64,000 nt of DNA from SG8-41 sp963802355 (lineage in GTDB: Bacteria; Pseudomonadota; Gammaproteobacteria; Burkholderiales; SG8-41), in contig CAWDIV010000013.1 in NCBI GenBank assembly GCA_963802355.1, forward strand, positions 186,001 to 250,000. Direction: 5' to 3'. The notes below the pieces were generated by a model. It made no database searches. It was not told the origin of the DNA and worked only from the letters and a program-made list of their open reading frames with translations. The position numbers and the translations under genes are program-made. Shown here one piece after another: positions 33,514 to 41,672 of the stretch (its first letter is position 1; the number at the start of each line of letters is the position of its first letter).

Positions 33514-33583
33514 CTCGTGACTCGTGACTCGTGACTCGAAGGTTTGAGTTTGGCTACTGTTTACCGTTCACCGTTCACTGCTC
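33504..33583. repeat. Heptad arrays (TGACTCG x5; ACCGTTC x4) before mutM
   Basis: Five perfect TGACTCG units (33504-33538), then ACTGTTT, ACCGTTC, ACCGTTC, ACTGCTC (33556-33583), ending 5 bases before the mutM ATG. The DUF4340 stop codon is in the second unit. Confidence 0.9.
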
Positions 33584-33588
33584 CTGAT

Positions 33589-34404
33589 ATGCCGGAACTA
33601 CCTGAAGTCGAAACCACCCGCCGCGGACTTGCGCCGCTGGTCATCGGCCAGCGCGTGCGTAGCGTGGTGATCCGCAACCGCGCGCTGCGCCAGCCGGTAC
33701 CGCGCTACCTGCCGCGGGTGATGGCCGGCGCCACCATCAGCGGGCTCACGCGGCGCGGCAAGTATCTGCTGTTCGATTGCGGCGCGGGAACGCTGATCGT
33801 GCACCTCGGCATGTCGGGGCGGCTGTGGGTGGTGAACGGCGCGGCGCCGGTGACCTCCCACGACCATTTCGATCTGCTGCTCGAGAACGGCACCGTCCTG
33901 CGCCTGCGCGACCCGCGACGTTTCGGCCTGGTGCTATGGCAGAAAGGCGACGCGGCCGCTCATCCATTGCTCGCGAATATCGGGCCGGAACCGTTTTCCG
34001 AGGAATTTGACGGGGAATGGCTGCATCGCGCGACGCGCAACCGCACCGCGGCGATCAAGCTGGTGCTGATGGACAGCCACGTCGTCGCGGGCGTCGGCAA
34101 CATCTACGCCAACGAAGCCCTCTTCCGCGCGGGCATCCCGCCGCGCACCGCCGCTCGCCGGCTCACCCGCGCGCGTTGTGACGTCCTGGTGGAGAAAATC
34201 CGCGAAACGCTGGAGCTCGCGATCGGCGCGGGCGGCAGCACCCTGCGCGACTACGTGGCGAGCGACGGGAGTGCCGGCTACTTTCAGGACCAGTTCATGG
34301 TCTACGACCGCGCCGGCGAGCCGTGCTACCGCTGCGGAGTCAAGGTGAAGGGAATAAGGCAGGGGCAGCGCTCCACCTTCTACTGTCCAGGCTGTCAGCG
34401 CTGA
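33589..34404 (+). CDS. mutM: Formamidopyrimidine-DNA glycosylase
   Basis: Removes 8-oxoguanine and other oxidised purines from DNA. The frame opens earlier (33544), but the catalytic Pro must be residue 2, so the start is the ATG at 33589 (MPELPEVETTRRGL). The helix-two-turns-helix region and the C-terminal zinc finger CYRCG...CPGCQR are intact; 271 residues. There is no Shine-Dalgarno sequence in front because a heptad array occupies that region. Confidence 0.96.
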   Translation: MPELPEVETTRRGLAPLVIGQRVRSVVIRNRALRQPVPRYLPRVMAGATISGLTRRGKYLLFDCGAGTLIVHLGMSGRLWVVNGAAPVTSHDHFDLLLENGTVLRLRDPRRFGLVLWQKGDAAAHPLLANIGPEPFSEEFDGEWLHRATRNRTAAIKLVLMDSHVVAGVGNIYANEALFRAGIPPRTAARRLTRARCDVLVEKIRETLELAIGAGGSTLRDYVASDGSAGYFQDQFMVYDRAGEPCYRCGVKVKGIRQGQRSTFYCPGCQR

Positions 34405-34462
34405 GGGCAGCCGCGGGAGCAATGCGCCGGTTGGAGGTCTTGGGACCGGATAGGTCGCGGTT

Positions 34463-34625
34463 TGTCGGAATTTTTAACAGCGCACAACGAGCCCTCCGAT
34501 GCGGGGTGTCGTACGCGTAATAGATTGAAATCCGGACATATTTCACACTTCCGACCTATCTCTCCGGTCCAAAATGCACTATATTGGCCCCGAATTTCGT
34601 GAAAAAGTTGTCGGAAATTTTTACA
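34463..34625 (+). promoter_or_regulatory. Two TGT-N11-ACA boxes, likely activator sites
   Basis: tgtcggaatttttaaca (34463-34479) and tgtcggaaatttttaca (34609-34625) are near-identical dyads 146 bp apart, upstream of a sigma-54 promoter. They are good candidates for sites of a bacterial enhancer-binding protein such as the PrsR-type regulators linked to PEP-CTERM systems; that link is inference. The rest of 34405-34764 holds no gene. Confidence 0.6.
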
Positions 34626-34686
34626 CATTCGGCGACCTCGCCTTACCAGTATTAATACAGCATTGAAAAAAAGGGCTTTTTCCAAT

Positions 34687-34703
34687 TGGTACGGCTTATG
34701 CAT
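34687..34703 (+). promoter_or_regulatory. Sigma-54 promoter of the PEP-CTERM gene
   Basis: TGGTACGGCTTATGCAT has the -24 GG (34688-34689) and -12 GC (34700-34701) separated by exactly 10 bases and closely matches the RpoN consensus. It lies about 62 bases before the start codon at 34765. Confidence 0.8.
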
Positions 34704-34764
34704 AGGTGATCCCGCCCGCATAGGGGAGGGAGCGTCTTTAAGTATTAAGTAGGAGGCTCAGCCT

Positions 34765-35467
34765 ATGTTACGACTGCGGACGATTGCCCTTTTTTGTCTC
34801 CCGCTCCTTTTCATCGGCGCCCGCGCCCATGCGGAATCATTAATCGTGTACACGGCGAAATGACCCACACCAACATGAGACCGGTGCAAGGGGGTCTGCC
34901 TTTGTTGACCTGCCCGTCCCCGGCCGCCCTGCGCTCCACTCGGGGGGGTTGCTCCCAGGCCGTTTCATTTGGCACGGCGACTTTTGTCCTGGACACGAGC
35001 CTGCCACTTCATGACGATAGTCCGTCTCACTCATCTTCAACATAGATGTCCAACCGGCAGCGCACAGACGCCGGTTGAATCGAACGACAATCTGGTGGCG
35101 GCGCATATCCATGTCGGATCCCGTACCCCCGTCCGGGCGTCAGAACGCGGGTGTTCGTCTGGGGATTTTTCGGCTATTCCGGACAACGACACGCATCAAC
35201 GACAGTGGTAGTGACTCCCTTCGCCTCCGGCGTGGGTGGGACATTCACCGGCATCTGGGACGCCACTGAAGGCAACGCGGCACCGAATCTTGCGGCGCAG
35301 ATACCCGGTATCCTGAGCCGGGCTCTCGTATATCAACTTCCACACCGGCCAGTTCGCCGGAGGCGAGATCCGCGGCCAGATCTGTGCCCGAACCCGCGAC
35401 CCTTGGCCTACTGGGTCTAGGGCTCGGCCTGTTGGGTTTGGCCGGACTGCGGCGCAGGATCGCGTAG
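34765..35467 (+). pseudogene. CHRD-domain PEP-CTERM exported protein, multiply frameshifted
   Basis: A strong site (AGGAGG) and ATG start a good signal peptide (MLRLRTIALFCLPLLFIGA, cleaved near AHA-ES), but the frame stops after 31 codons. Pieces of one CHRD-domain protein then follow in different frames: GTATFVLDTSLPL, FNIDV, TPVESNDNLVAAHIHVGS, VTPFASGVGGTFTGIWDAT, LAAQIPGIL, INFHTGQFAGGEIRGQI. The end is a textbook PEP-CTERM sorting signal (VPEPATLGLLGLGLGLLG, then RRR). At least five indels are needed. A functional exosortase system is implied elsewhere in the genome. Confidence 0.85.
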
Positions 35468-35487
35468 GTAATCTTTCACCTTGACGA

Positions 35488-35513
35488 GAAAACCCGCCGC
35501 CCGGCGGGTTTTT
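35488..35513 (+). terminator. Terminator after the PEP-CTERM gene
   Basis: An 11-bp stem (gaaaacccgcc with ggcgggttttt, loop gccc) ends in a T-run 20 bases after the PEP-CTERM stop. Confidence 0.85.
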
Positions 35514-35559
35514 CGCTTCCGGAGACGGCCCCGGATACTCACGACCCGCAGGTCGCCAT

Positions 35560-35814
35560 TCACGCTTTCTTGCCGGTCAGCTTGAGATACTTCTCGTAGA
35601 GCTGCTCTTTCGTTTCCACATAGTTCGGGTCGAGCGGTATGCAGTCAACCGGGCAGACCTTCACGCACTGCGGGACCGGGAAGTGCCCGACGCATTCGGT
35701 GCACTTGTGCGGGTCGATAACGTAGATCTCCTCGCCCTGCGAAATCGCATCGTTGGGGCACTCCGGCTCGCACACGTCGCAGTTGATGCATTCGTCGGTG
35801 ATGATCAGCGCCAT
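35560..35814 (-). CDS. YfhL-family 4Fe-4S dicluster ferredoxin
   Basis: An 84-residue cytoplasmic electron carrier with two [4Fe-4S] binding sets: CINCDVCEPECP near residue 9 and a second set CTECVGHFPVPQCVKVCP with the inserted loop between cysteines typical of the YfhL/AlvinFdx type. It lies downstream of coaD as in many betaproteobacteria. Confidence 0.95.
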   Translation of the reverse strand: MALIITDECINCDVCEPECPNDAISQGEEIYVIDPHKCTECVGHFPVPQCVKVCPVDCIPLDPNYVETKEQLYEKYLKLTGKKA

Positions 35815-35837
35815 ATAGTAGCGGCGGGGAACGGGCC

Positions 35838-35881
35838 CTAAGGTGTCAGGAACCTTAGAGTAAGGGTTCCTGACACCTTAG
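35838..35881. repeat. 17-bp perfect inverted repeat (ctaaggtgtcaggaacc)
   Basis: Arms 35838-35854 and 35865-35881 are exact reverse complements around 10 bases. The core ggtgtcaggaacc resembles a sequence seen widely in REP-like elements of proteobacteria. It lies between the ferredoxin gene and coaD. Confidence 0.8.
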
Positions 35882-35912
35882 AGCCTTCTTTGCGAGACCG
35901 CACGTTTTCACT

Positions 35913-36407
35913 TTACTTGCCACCCAGCTGCTTGATCTTCACCTTGAGCTGCGCCGCTACGTGGGGCGGCACGAACTTGCCGACGTCGCCGCCCATGGTC
36001 GAGATCTCGCGCACGATGGTGGCTGAGACGAACATGTGCTGCTCCCCCGGCGTCAGGAAGAGCGTTTCGACATCCGGGTACATGCCGCGGTTCATGCCGG
36101 CGAGCTGGAATTCGTACTCGAAATCCGAAGCCGCGCGCAGCCCCCGGATCACGACCCGGGCATGGTGCTGCTCCACGAACTTCATGAGCAATCCCGAGAA
36201 CCCCACCACCTCGACGTTGTTCAAGTCCTTCAGTACTTCCCGCGCCATGGCGACGCGTTCGTCCCGCGTGAAGAACGGGCGCTTGGCGGTTGCGTCCGCG
36301 ACGGCAACGATCACCGTGTCGAACAGCCTGGCGGCGCGCCGTACCAGATCTTCGTGGCCCAGCGTGATCGGATCGAAGGTGCCGGGGTAAACCGCTTTGT
36401 GGTTCAT
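35913..36407 (-). CDS. coaD: Pantetheine-phosphate adenylyltransferase
   Basis: The penultimate step of coenzyme A synthesis. 164 residues; nucleotidyltransferase motif YPGTFDPITLGHEDLV at the N-terminus and VSATIVREI (the ISSTxxR-type loop) near residue 128. The start at 36407 overlaps the rsmD stop as ATGA; the longer upstream frame is shadow. Confidence 0.96.
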   Translation of the reverse strand: MNHKAVYPGTFDPITLGHEDLVRRAARLFDTVIVAVADATAKRPFFTRDERVAMAREVLKDLNNVEVVGFSGLLMKFVEQHHARVVIRGLRAASDFEYEFQLAGMNRGMYPDVETLFLTPGEQHMFVSATIVREISTMGGDVGKFVPPHVAAQLKVKIKQLGGK

Positions 36408-36941
36408 GTCTGTCTCAAGAGTTGATATCTCACCTGCCCCGCCCGGCTTTCCCTCCACACTTCCCAGCCAGGCAGGGGGCCGGTCGGGACGCCGCTCTCA
36501 TAATAGACCATTGCCCCAGGCCCCAGGCGCGGAGGCAGCAGCGCCGCTACGCGCGGCCAGTAATCGGCATCGAACGGCGGATCGAGAAAAACGACGTCAT
36601 AAACGCCGCCATCGGCATCGGAGGAATTCCAGCGCATCCGATTTCGTGAGCTCCACCGCGTCCGCGCGGAGGCGGCTGCGGTTCGCGGCGAGCGCTTTAA
36701 ACACGACGGGGTCGCGCTCCACCATCGCGACCCGCTGCGCGCCGCGCGACGCGGCTTCGAATCCCAATGCCCCGCTGCCGGCGAACAGATCGAGACACGC
36801 CTTTCCGGTAAGGTCCTGGCCCAGCCAGTTGAACAGCGTTTCCCGCACGCGGTCCGGCGTGGGGCGCAGGTCCTTCGCGGCGGGAAATGCGATCAGTCGG
36901 CTGCGCCACGCGCCGCCGATAATGCGGACTTTGTTCCTCAT
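36404..36941 (-). CDS. rsmD: 16S rRNA (guanine966-N2)-methyltransferase, frameshifted
   Basis: Methylates G966 of 16S rRNA. The N-terminal part reads in one frame (RIIGGAWRSRLIAFP, SAM-binding DLFAGSGALGFEAASRGA) to ALEFLR near 36615, where the frame runs into an early stop. The other frame resumes at once with DADGGVYDVVFLDPPF, the catalytic DPPF motif, and reads to the coaD overlap. One base is missing in CTCCGATGCCGATGG. A sequencing error or a recent mutation. Confidence 0.92.
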
Positions 36942-36968
36942 GCCCCAGCGAGAAGAGCGCGCCGCTAC

Positions 36969-38315
36969 TCACGGCGGCGCGACACCCGCTATGGTGCCCG
37001 AATCGGCGCCCACGACTACCGTGACCATCCGCTCGGGATCGATGCGCCGCGCGAAGGCGTTCTTGATGTCCGCCACCGTGACCCGCTCGACGTTCTTCAC
37101 GAACTCATCGAGATAGCTGAGTGGCAACCGGTAGGTCCCGATCAACGAGAGATACCCGTGGATCTTGGCGTTGCTGTCGATACGCAGCGGGAACCCGCCG
37201 ATGATGTTCTGCTTGGCCGCCTTCAGCTCCGCGTCCGTCGGACCGCGCGCAACGAAGTCGCGCAGCAGCTCGTTCACCACTTTCAACGCGCCCTGGGCTT
37301 GATCGCGCTGCGTCTGCATGCCGATCAAGAACGGCCCTTGCTGCTGAAGCGGCGAAAAATAGCTGTAAGCGGAATAGGCGAGCCCGCGCTTCTGCCGGAT
37401 TTCCTCGTTGATGCGGGACACGAAGCCGCCACCGCCGAGAACGTAATTGCCTACGAACAGCGGGAAATAATCCGGATCGGTGCGGGTGATCCCGAGAGAT
37501 CCGATCATGATGTGCGATTGTGACGCGGGGTGGGCTATGACGCGCGTCGCACCGGCAGCAAGCGGGGGCACCGGGGCGAGCGTCGGCTCCGCCCCTCCGG
37601 CTTGCGGCAGCCCGCGCGTCACCTCTTCCGCGATGGCCTCGGCCTCGGCGCGCGACACGTCGCCGATCAAGGCAACGACCGCATAGGGAGCGGCGTAGTG
37701 ACGCTGGTGGAACGCCGCCAGGTCTTCGCGGGTGAGCTTTTCCACCGTCGCGACCTCGCCCGAGGAACGCAGCGCATAAGGATGGTCGCGGTACACCAAG
37801 CGGTAGAACGTCAGCGCCGCGATGGTGTCGGGCCGCGTATCGGCCTCCTTGAGCGCCCCGATCAGCCTCACTTTCTCCCGTTCGAGCACCGCCTGCGGAA
37901 ACTCGGGACGGCGCAGGATGCGCGCGAAGTCGTCCAGCGCCTGGCGCCGCTCCTTGGCGCTCACGAGCGTGCGCAGCGAGAGACCGGCATGATCGGTCCT
38001 GAAGCGTCCCCCGAACTGCGCGCCCACGTCGGCGAAGCGGCGCGCGATCTCGTCCTCGGTCATGCCGTCGGCGCCGAGCTGCAGCAGGCGGTTGGTCATG
38101 CTGGCGACGCCGGACTTGGCGGCCTGGTCGTAGCTCGCTCCCGCGGGGAACTCCACGCTCAGATCGAGCATGGGCAGGTCGTGATTCTCTACGAAGTACA
38201 CCCGCGCGCCGCTCGCGGTCTGCCAGTGCTGAATCTGCAGCAGCGCCTGAACCGGAAGGGCCACCGCCGCCAGCATCACCGCGGCGAGCCATCGCACAAC
38301 GAGGCTACTCAACAT
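36969..38315 (-). CDS. M16-family peptidase homologue, non-catalytic partner
   Basis: A 448-residue exported protein (signal MLSSLVVRWLAAVMLAAVAL, ending near VQA) with the two-half M16 fold. The zinc motif HxxEH is replaced by VASMTNRLL, so it is the inactive subunit that pairs with the upstream active one, as in PqqF/processing-peptidase-like pairs. It overlaps the end of the active subunit gene by 11 bases. Confidence 0.88.
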   Translation of the reverse strand: MLSSLVVRWLAAVMLAAVALPVQALLQIQHWQTASGARVYFVENHDLPMLDLSVEFPAGASYDQAAKSGVASMTNRLLQLGADGMTEDEIARRFADVGAQFGGRFRTDHAGLSLRTLVSAKERRQALDDFARILRRPEFPQAVLEREKVRLIGALKEADTRPDTIAALTFYRLVYRDHPYALRSSGEVATVEKLTREDLAAFHQRHYAAPYAVVALIGDVSRAEAEAIAEEVTRGLPQAGGAEPTLAPVPPLAAGATRVIAHPASQSHIMIGSLGITRTDPDYFPLFVGNYVLGGGGFVSRINEEIRQKRGLAYSAYSYFSPLQQQGPFLIGMQTQRDQAQGALKVVNELLRDFVARGPTDAELKAAKQNIIGGFPLRIDSNAKIHGYLSLIGTYRLPLSYLDEFVKNVERVTVADIKNAFARRIDPERMVTVVVGADSGTIAGVAPP

Positions 38316-39681
38316 GGCGCACCCCTGCCGGCGGTGCTGCCGGACGCTTCCGTTCCAGGGGCTGTGGGTCGAGATGTGCGATGGTCAGCGCATCCTCGAT
38401 GTAGTATTTGCGCGCGACCTCGCGCACCTGCTCGGGCGTCACTTCGCGCAGCTTCTGCAGCTGCAGATCGATCGTCCTGTGCGAGATGCCGATTACCTCC
38501 ATTGAGCCGATTTCGCGGGCCTGGTACATCATCGAATCCCGCTGATAGACGTGAGCCGCGATTGCCTGCGCTTTCGCGCGGTCCAGCTCTTCCTGCGCTA
38601 CGCCTTCATCGATGATCTTCGCCATCTCGCGCCTCAGCCCCTGCTCGACGTCGGCTGCCGACTTGCCCTGAACCGGCGTCCCGCTGAGATAGAAGAAACC
38701 CGGGCCGCGCGCGAGCCCGTCGTAGGACGCATTGGCCGAGCTTGCCACGCGCTCGATGCGCACGAGGTTGCGCGGCAAGCGGGCCGCGGCGTTGCCGTCG
38801 AGCACCGCCGAGAGCATCTCCAACGCATACGGCTCCCAATCCCGCTCCGGATCGCGCAACGGCGGCGCGCGAAACACCATGCTCACGTACGGCAGTTCCG
38901 CCGGCGCCTTCACCGTCACGCGCTTGATGCCGAGCTGCGGCGGCTCATCCTGCGGCTTGCGTTCCGGAAGCGCTCGTGGCTTGATGACGCCGAAATGCTT
39001 CTGCGCCAGAGCGAGCACCTCCTGCGCGGTCACGTCTCCCACGACGACCAGCACCGCGTTGCTCGGCGTGTACCAGCGTTGATAGAATTCGCGCGCGTCC
39101 TCGACCCGCATGCTCTGCAGGTCGCTCATCCAGCCCACGACCGGGTTGCGGTAGGGATGAGCGGTCAGCGCGGTCGCCATCAACTGCTCGTGGACCAGCG
39201 AGCGCGGCCGGTCATCGGTGCGCAAACGCCGCTCTTCCATGACTACCTTGATTTCCTTTGCCCACTCCTCAGGCGAAAGGATCAGATTGACCATCCGGTC
39301 GGCCTCGAGCCGCAGGGCGAGCTCCAGATGGGACTTCTGCAGGACCGCGTGGTAGCCGGTGTAATCGCTGCTGGTGAAGGCATTGTCGCGACCGCCCGCT
39401 GCGGCGATGATCCGCGAATAGTCGCCCACCCCCATCGTGCGCGTGCCTTTGAACATCATGTGCTCGAGCGCATGCGCCACGCCGGTCATGCCATTCACCT
39501 CGTCGATGCTGCCGACCCGGTACCACACCATCACCACCACCACCGGCGCGCGGTGGTCGGGCTTGACGATGACCTGCATGCCATTGGCGAGCCGCTGGTC
39601 GGTCGTGTTCTGAGCAGCGAGCGCGGACGTCGCGCCCAGCACAGCCGCGATCAGCGCGAACGCGACACTCAGCCAGCTCAT
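38305..39681 (-). CDS. M16-family zinc metallopeptidase, catalytic subunit
   Basis: A 458-residue periplasmic peptidase. The zinc site HALEH is in GVAHALEHMMFKGT, with the second-half Glu region following. The start at 39681 (MSWLSVAFALIAAVLGATSA) gives a signal peptide; the frame is open to 39822 without support. It works with the inactive homologue downstream; the substrate is unknown. Divergent from ftsY. Confidence 0.9.
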   Translation of the reverse strand: MSWLSVAFALIAAVLGATSALAAQNTTDQRLANGMQVIVKPDHRAPVVVVMVWYRVGSIDEVNGMTGVAHALEHMMFKGTRTMGVGDYSRIIAAAGGRDNAFTSSDYTGYHAVLQKSHLELALRLEADRMVNLILSPEEWAKEIKVVMEERRLRTDDRPRSLVHEQLMATALTAHPYRNPVVGWMSDLQSMRVEDAREFYQRWYTPSNAVLVVVGDVTAQEVLALAQKHFGVIKPRALPERKPQDEPPQLGIKRVTVKAPAELPYVSMVFRAPPLRDPERDWEPYALEMLSAVLDGNAAARLPRNLVRIERVASSANASYDGLARGPGFFYLSGTPVQGKSAADVEQGLRREMAKIIDEGVAQEELDRAKAQAIAAHVYQRDSMMYQAREIGSMEVIGISHRTIDLQLQKLREVTPEQVREVARKYYIEDALTIAHLDPQPLERKRPAAPPAGVRHVE

Positions 39682-39779
39682 GGAATCCCTGACATAATGA
39701 AAGGCACCCCGCTCGTTCAGTGAAGTTTGGATTAGAATTGTAACCAATTCAACGAGCCGGCTCTTCAATTCCGGCATTC

Positions 39780-39813
39780 GAGGAATTTGCCGCATTCGAG
39801 TGCGGCAAATTCC
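39780..39813. repeat. 14-bp perfect inverted repeat in the M16-ftsY divergent region
   Basis: aggaatttgccgca and its exact reverse complement flank a 6-base loop, 45 bases before ftsY. It could be an operator or a REP-like hairpin. Confidence 0.7.
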
Positions 39814-39857
39814 TAATGACAAGCTGCTAAATCACCCCGGCTCAGACTGCTCAGCGC

Positions 39858-40829
39858 GTGTTAAGTTTCCTCAAGAGCTCTCCAGACAGCAGCGGTGGCA
39901 GCCGCTGGTTCGACCGTCTCAAGCAGGGCCTCGACAAGACGCGGAAGCTGCTGGGGACCGACGTCGCCGACTTGTTCAGGCCCGGACGCGCCCTCGACGA
40001 AAAGCTTTACGAGGAGCTCGAAGCCGCGCTGCTTATGGCAGACGTTGGCGTCACTGCCAGCGCCTCGTTGATGCAGGCGGTGCGGGCACGCGCGCGCCGG
40101 GAAGGTTATTCCGAGGCCGCGCAACTCCGGCAGGCGCTGCAGGACGCGCTGCTCGAAGCGCTCAAGCCCATCGCGGTTCCGCTGAACGTCGACACCCCCA
40201 AGCCGTTCGTCATCATGCTGGCCGGCGTAAACGGCAGCGGCAAGACCACTTCCATCGGCAAGCTCGCTCACTACTACCAGAGCAGGGGCAAATCGATCCT
40301 GCTCGCCGCCGGCGACACCTTCCGCGCCGCTGCTCGGGAGCAGCTGATCGCATGGGGCCAGCGCAACAACGTTACCGTGATCTCGCAGCAATCCGGCGAC
40401 GCGGCGGCGGTGATCTACGACGCGATCAGCGCGGCACAGGCACGCGGCATCGACATCGTGCTGGCTGACACGGCGGGACGGCTGCCGACGCAGCTTCACC
40501 TGATGGAAGAAATCAAGAAGGTGAAGCGGGTCGTAGCCAAGGCGCTGCCCGGTGCGCCGCACGAGGTGCTGCTGGTCCTCGACGCCAACACCGGTCAGAA
40601 CACTCTCGCGCAGGTCAAGGCTTTCGACCACGCAATCGGCGTCACCGGCCTCGTGCTCACCAAGCTCGACGGCACCGCCAAGGGCGGCGTCATCGCCGCC
40701 CTCGCGCACATGCGCTCGGAGAGCACGCGAGACAAGCCGCTACCGCTGCGTTTTATCGGCGTCGGCGAAGAACTCGACGATCTGCGTCCGTTCGACGCCG
40801 AGGAGTTCGTCACGGCGCTACTCGAGTAG
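39858..40829 (+). CDS. ftsY: Signal recognition particle receptor FtsY
   Basis: Receives SRP-ribosome complexes at the membrane. The 323-residue product has the NG domain with G1 GVNGSGKTTS, DTFRAAAREQL, G3 DTAGR, TKLDGTAKGG and the closing GVGEELDDLRPFD. The acidic A domain is very short. It starts at a GTG and heads the ftsY-ftsE-ftsX-rpoH cluster. Confidence 0.96.
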   Translation: MLSFLKSSPDSSGGSRWFDRLKQGLDKTRKLLGTDVADLFRPGRALDEKLYEELEAALLMADVGVTASASLMQAVRARARREGYSEAAQLRQALQDALLEALKPIAVPLNVDTPKPFVIMLAGVNGSGKTTSIGKLAHYYQSRGKSILLAAGDTFRAAAREQLIAWGQRNNVTVISQQSGDAAAVIYDAISAAQARGIDIVLADTAGRLPTQLHLMEEIKKVKRVVAKALPGAPHEVLLVLDANTGQNTLAQVKAFDHAIGVTGLVLTKLDGTAKGGVIAALAHMRSESTRDKPLPLRFIGVGEELDDLRPFDAEEFVTALLE

Positions 40830-40833
40830 CGCA

Positions 40834-40929
40834 GGATTCGGGATGCGGGATTCGGGATTCAGGGAAGCTCAGAGCGAACGCCCGTGTCATGGCCGTTGCC
40901 CCGAATCCTGAATCCTGACTCCTGAATCC
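40834..40929. repeat. Paired heptad arrays (GGATTCG / TGAATCC) between ftsY and ftsE
   Basis: GGATTCG, GGATGCG, GGATTCG, GGATTCA (40834-40861) and CGAATCC, TGAATCC, TGACTCC, TGAATCC (40902-40929) are inverted arms around about 40 bases. The right array ends two bases before the ftsE ATG and leaves no Shine-Dalgarno sequence. The unit is the same family as around S23 gene 1. Confidence 0.92.
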
Positions 40930-40930
40930 T

Positions 40931-41587
40931 ATGATCTCATTCAGCCGGGTTTCCAAGCGCTATCCGGGCGGCTTCGAGGCACTGCGCAGTGTCTCGCTTT
41001 CCATCCAGGCGGGCGAGATGGTATTCGTCACCGGCCACTCGGGCGCCGGCAAGAGCACCCTGCTCAAGCTGATCGTCGCGATGGAGCGGCCCACGAGCGG
41101 GACAGTAATCGTCAACGGCCAGAACGTGGGCGCCTTGAGGACGCGGGCGATTCCATTCCTGCGCCGCAATTTCGGGTTGATCTTCCAGGATCACAAGCTC
41201 CTCTTCGATCGGAGCGTGTTCGACAACGTGGTATTGCCGCTCAACATCAACGGCTACACTCGCAGCGAAGCGGCCCGCCGGGTGCGCGCCGCGCTCGACA
41301 AGGTGGGATTGCTCGGGAAGGAAAGGGCGAATCCGATCACGCTCTCCGGCGGCGAGCAGCAGCGGCTTGCGATCGCCCGCGCCATCGTGCACCGCCCCTC
41401 GATCCTGCTCGCTGACGAGCCGACGGGCAATCTCGACGCCGCTTACGCGTCCGACCTGGGCGAGCTCTTCAGGTCTTTCAATCAGGTGGGCGTGACGGTG
41501 ATCATCGCCACGCATGACGAATCCTTCGCGTTGCGGCTCAAGCCGCGCCTTATCCCCCTTAGCCAGGGGCAGCTGACAAATCAATAA
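40931..41587 (+). CDS. ftsE: Cell division ATP-binding protein FtsE
   Basis: A 218-residue ABC ATPase that with FtsX controls peptidoglycan amidases at the septum. Walker A GHSGAGKST, signature LSGGEQQRLAIARAI, Walker B ILLADEPTGNLD and switch His in ATHDE are intact. Its ATG directly abuts a heptad array. The 85-bp gap to ftsX holds another imperfect hairpin. Confidence 0.96.
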   Translation: MISFSRVSKRYPGGFEALRSVSLSIQAGEMVFVTGHSGAGKSTLLKLIVAMERPTSGTVIVNGQNVGALRTRAIPFLRRNFGLIFQDHKLLFDRSVFDNVVLPLNINGYTRSEAARRVRAALDKVGLLGKERANPITLSGGEQQRLAIARAIVHRPSILLADEPTGNLDAAYASDLGELFRSFNQVGVTVIIATHDESFALRLKPRLIPLSQGQLTNQ

Positions 41588-41672
41588 TGAACCCTGGCGA
41601 AATTGCAGGAAGGGGCCCGCGCCCCGCCACTCCTTCCTGGGCCCGTTCCCCACCGCTCCTTGAGGCGGCGGC

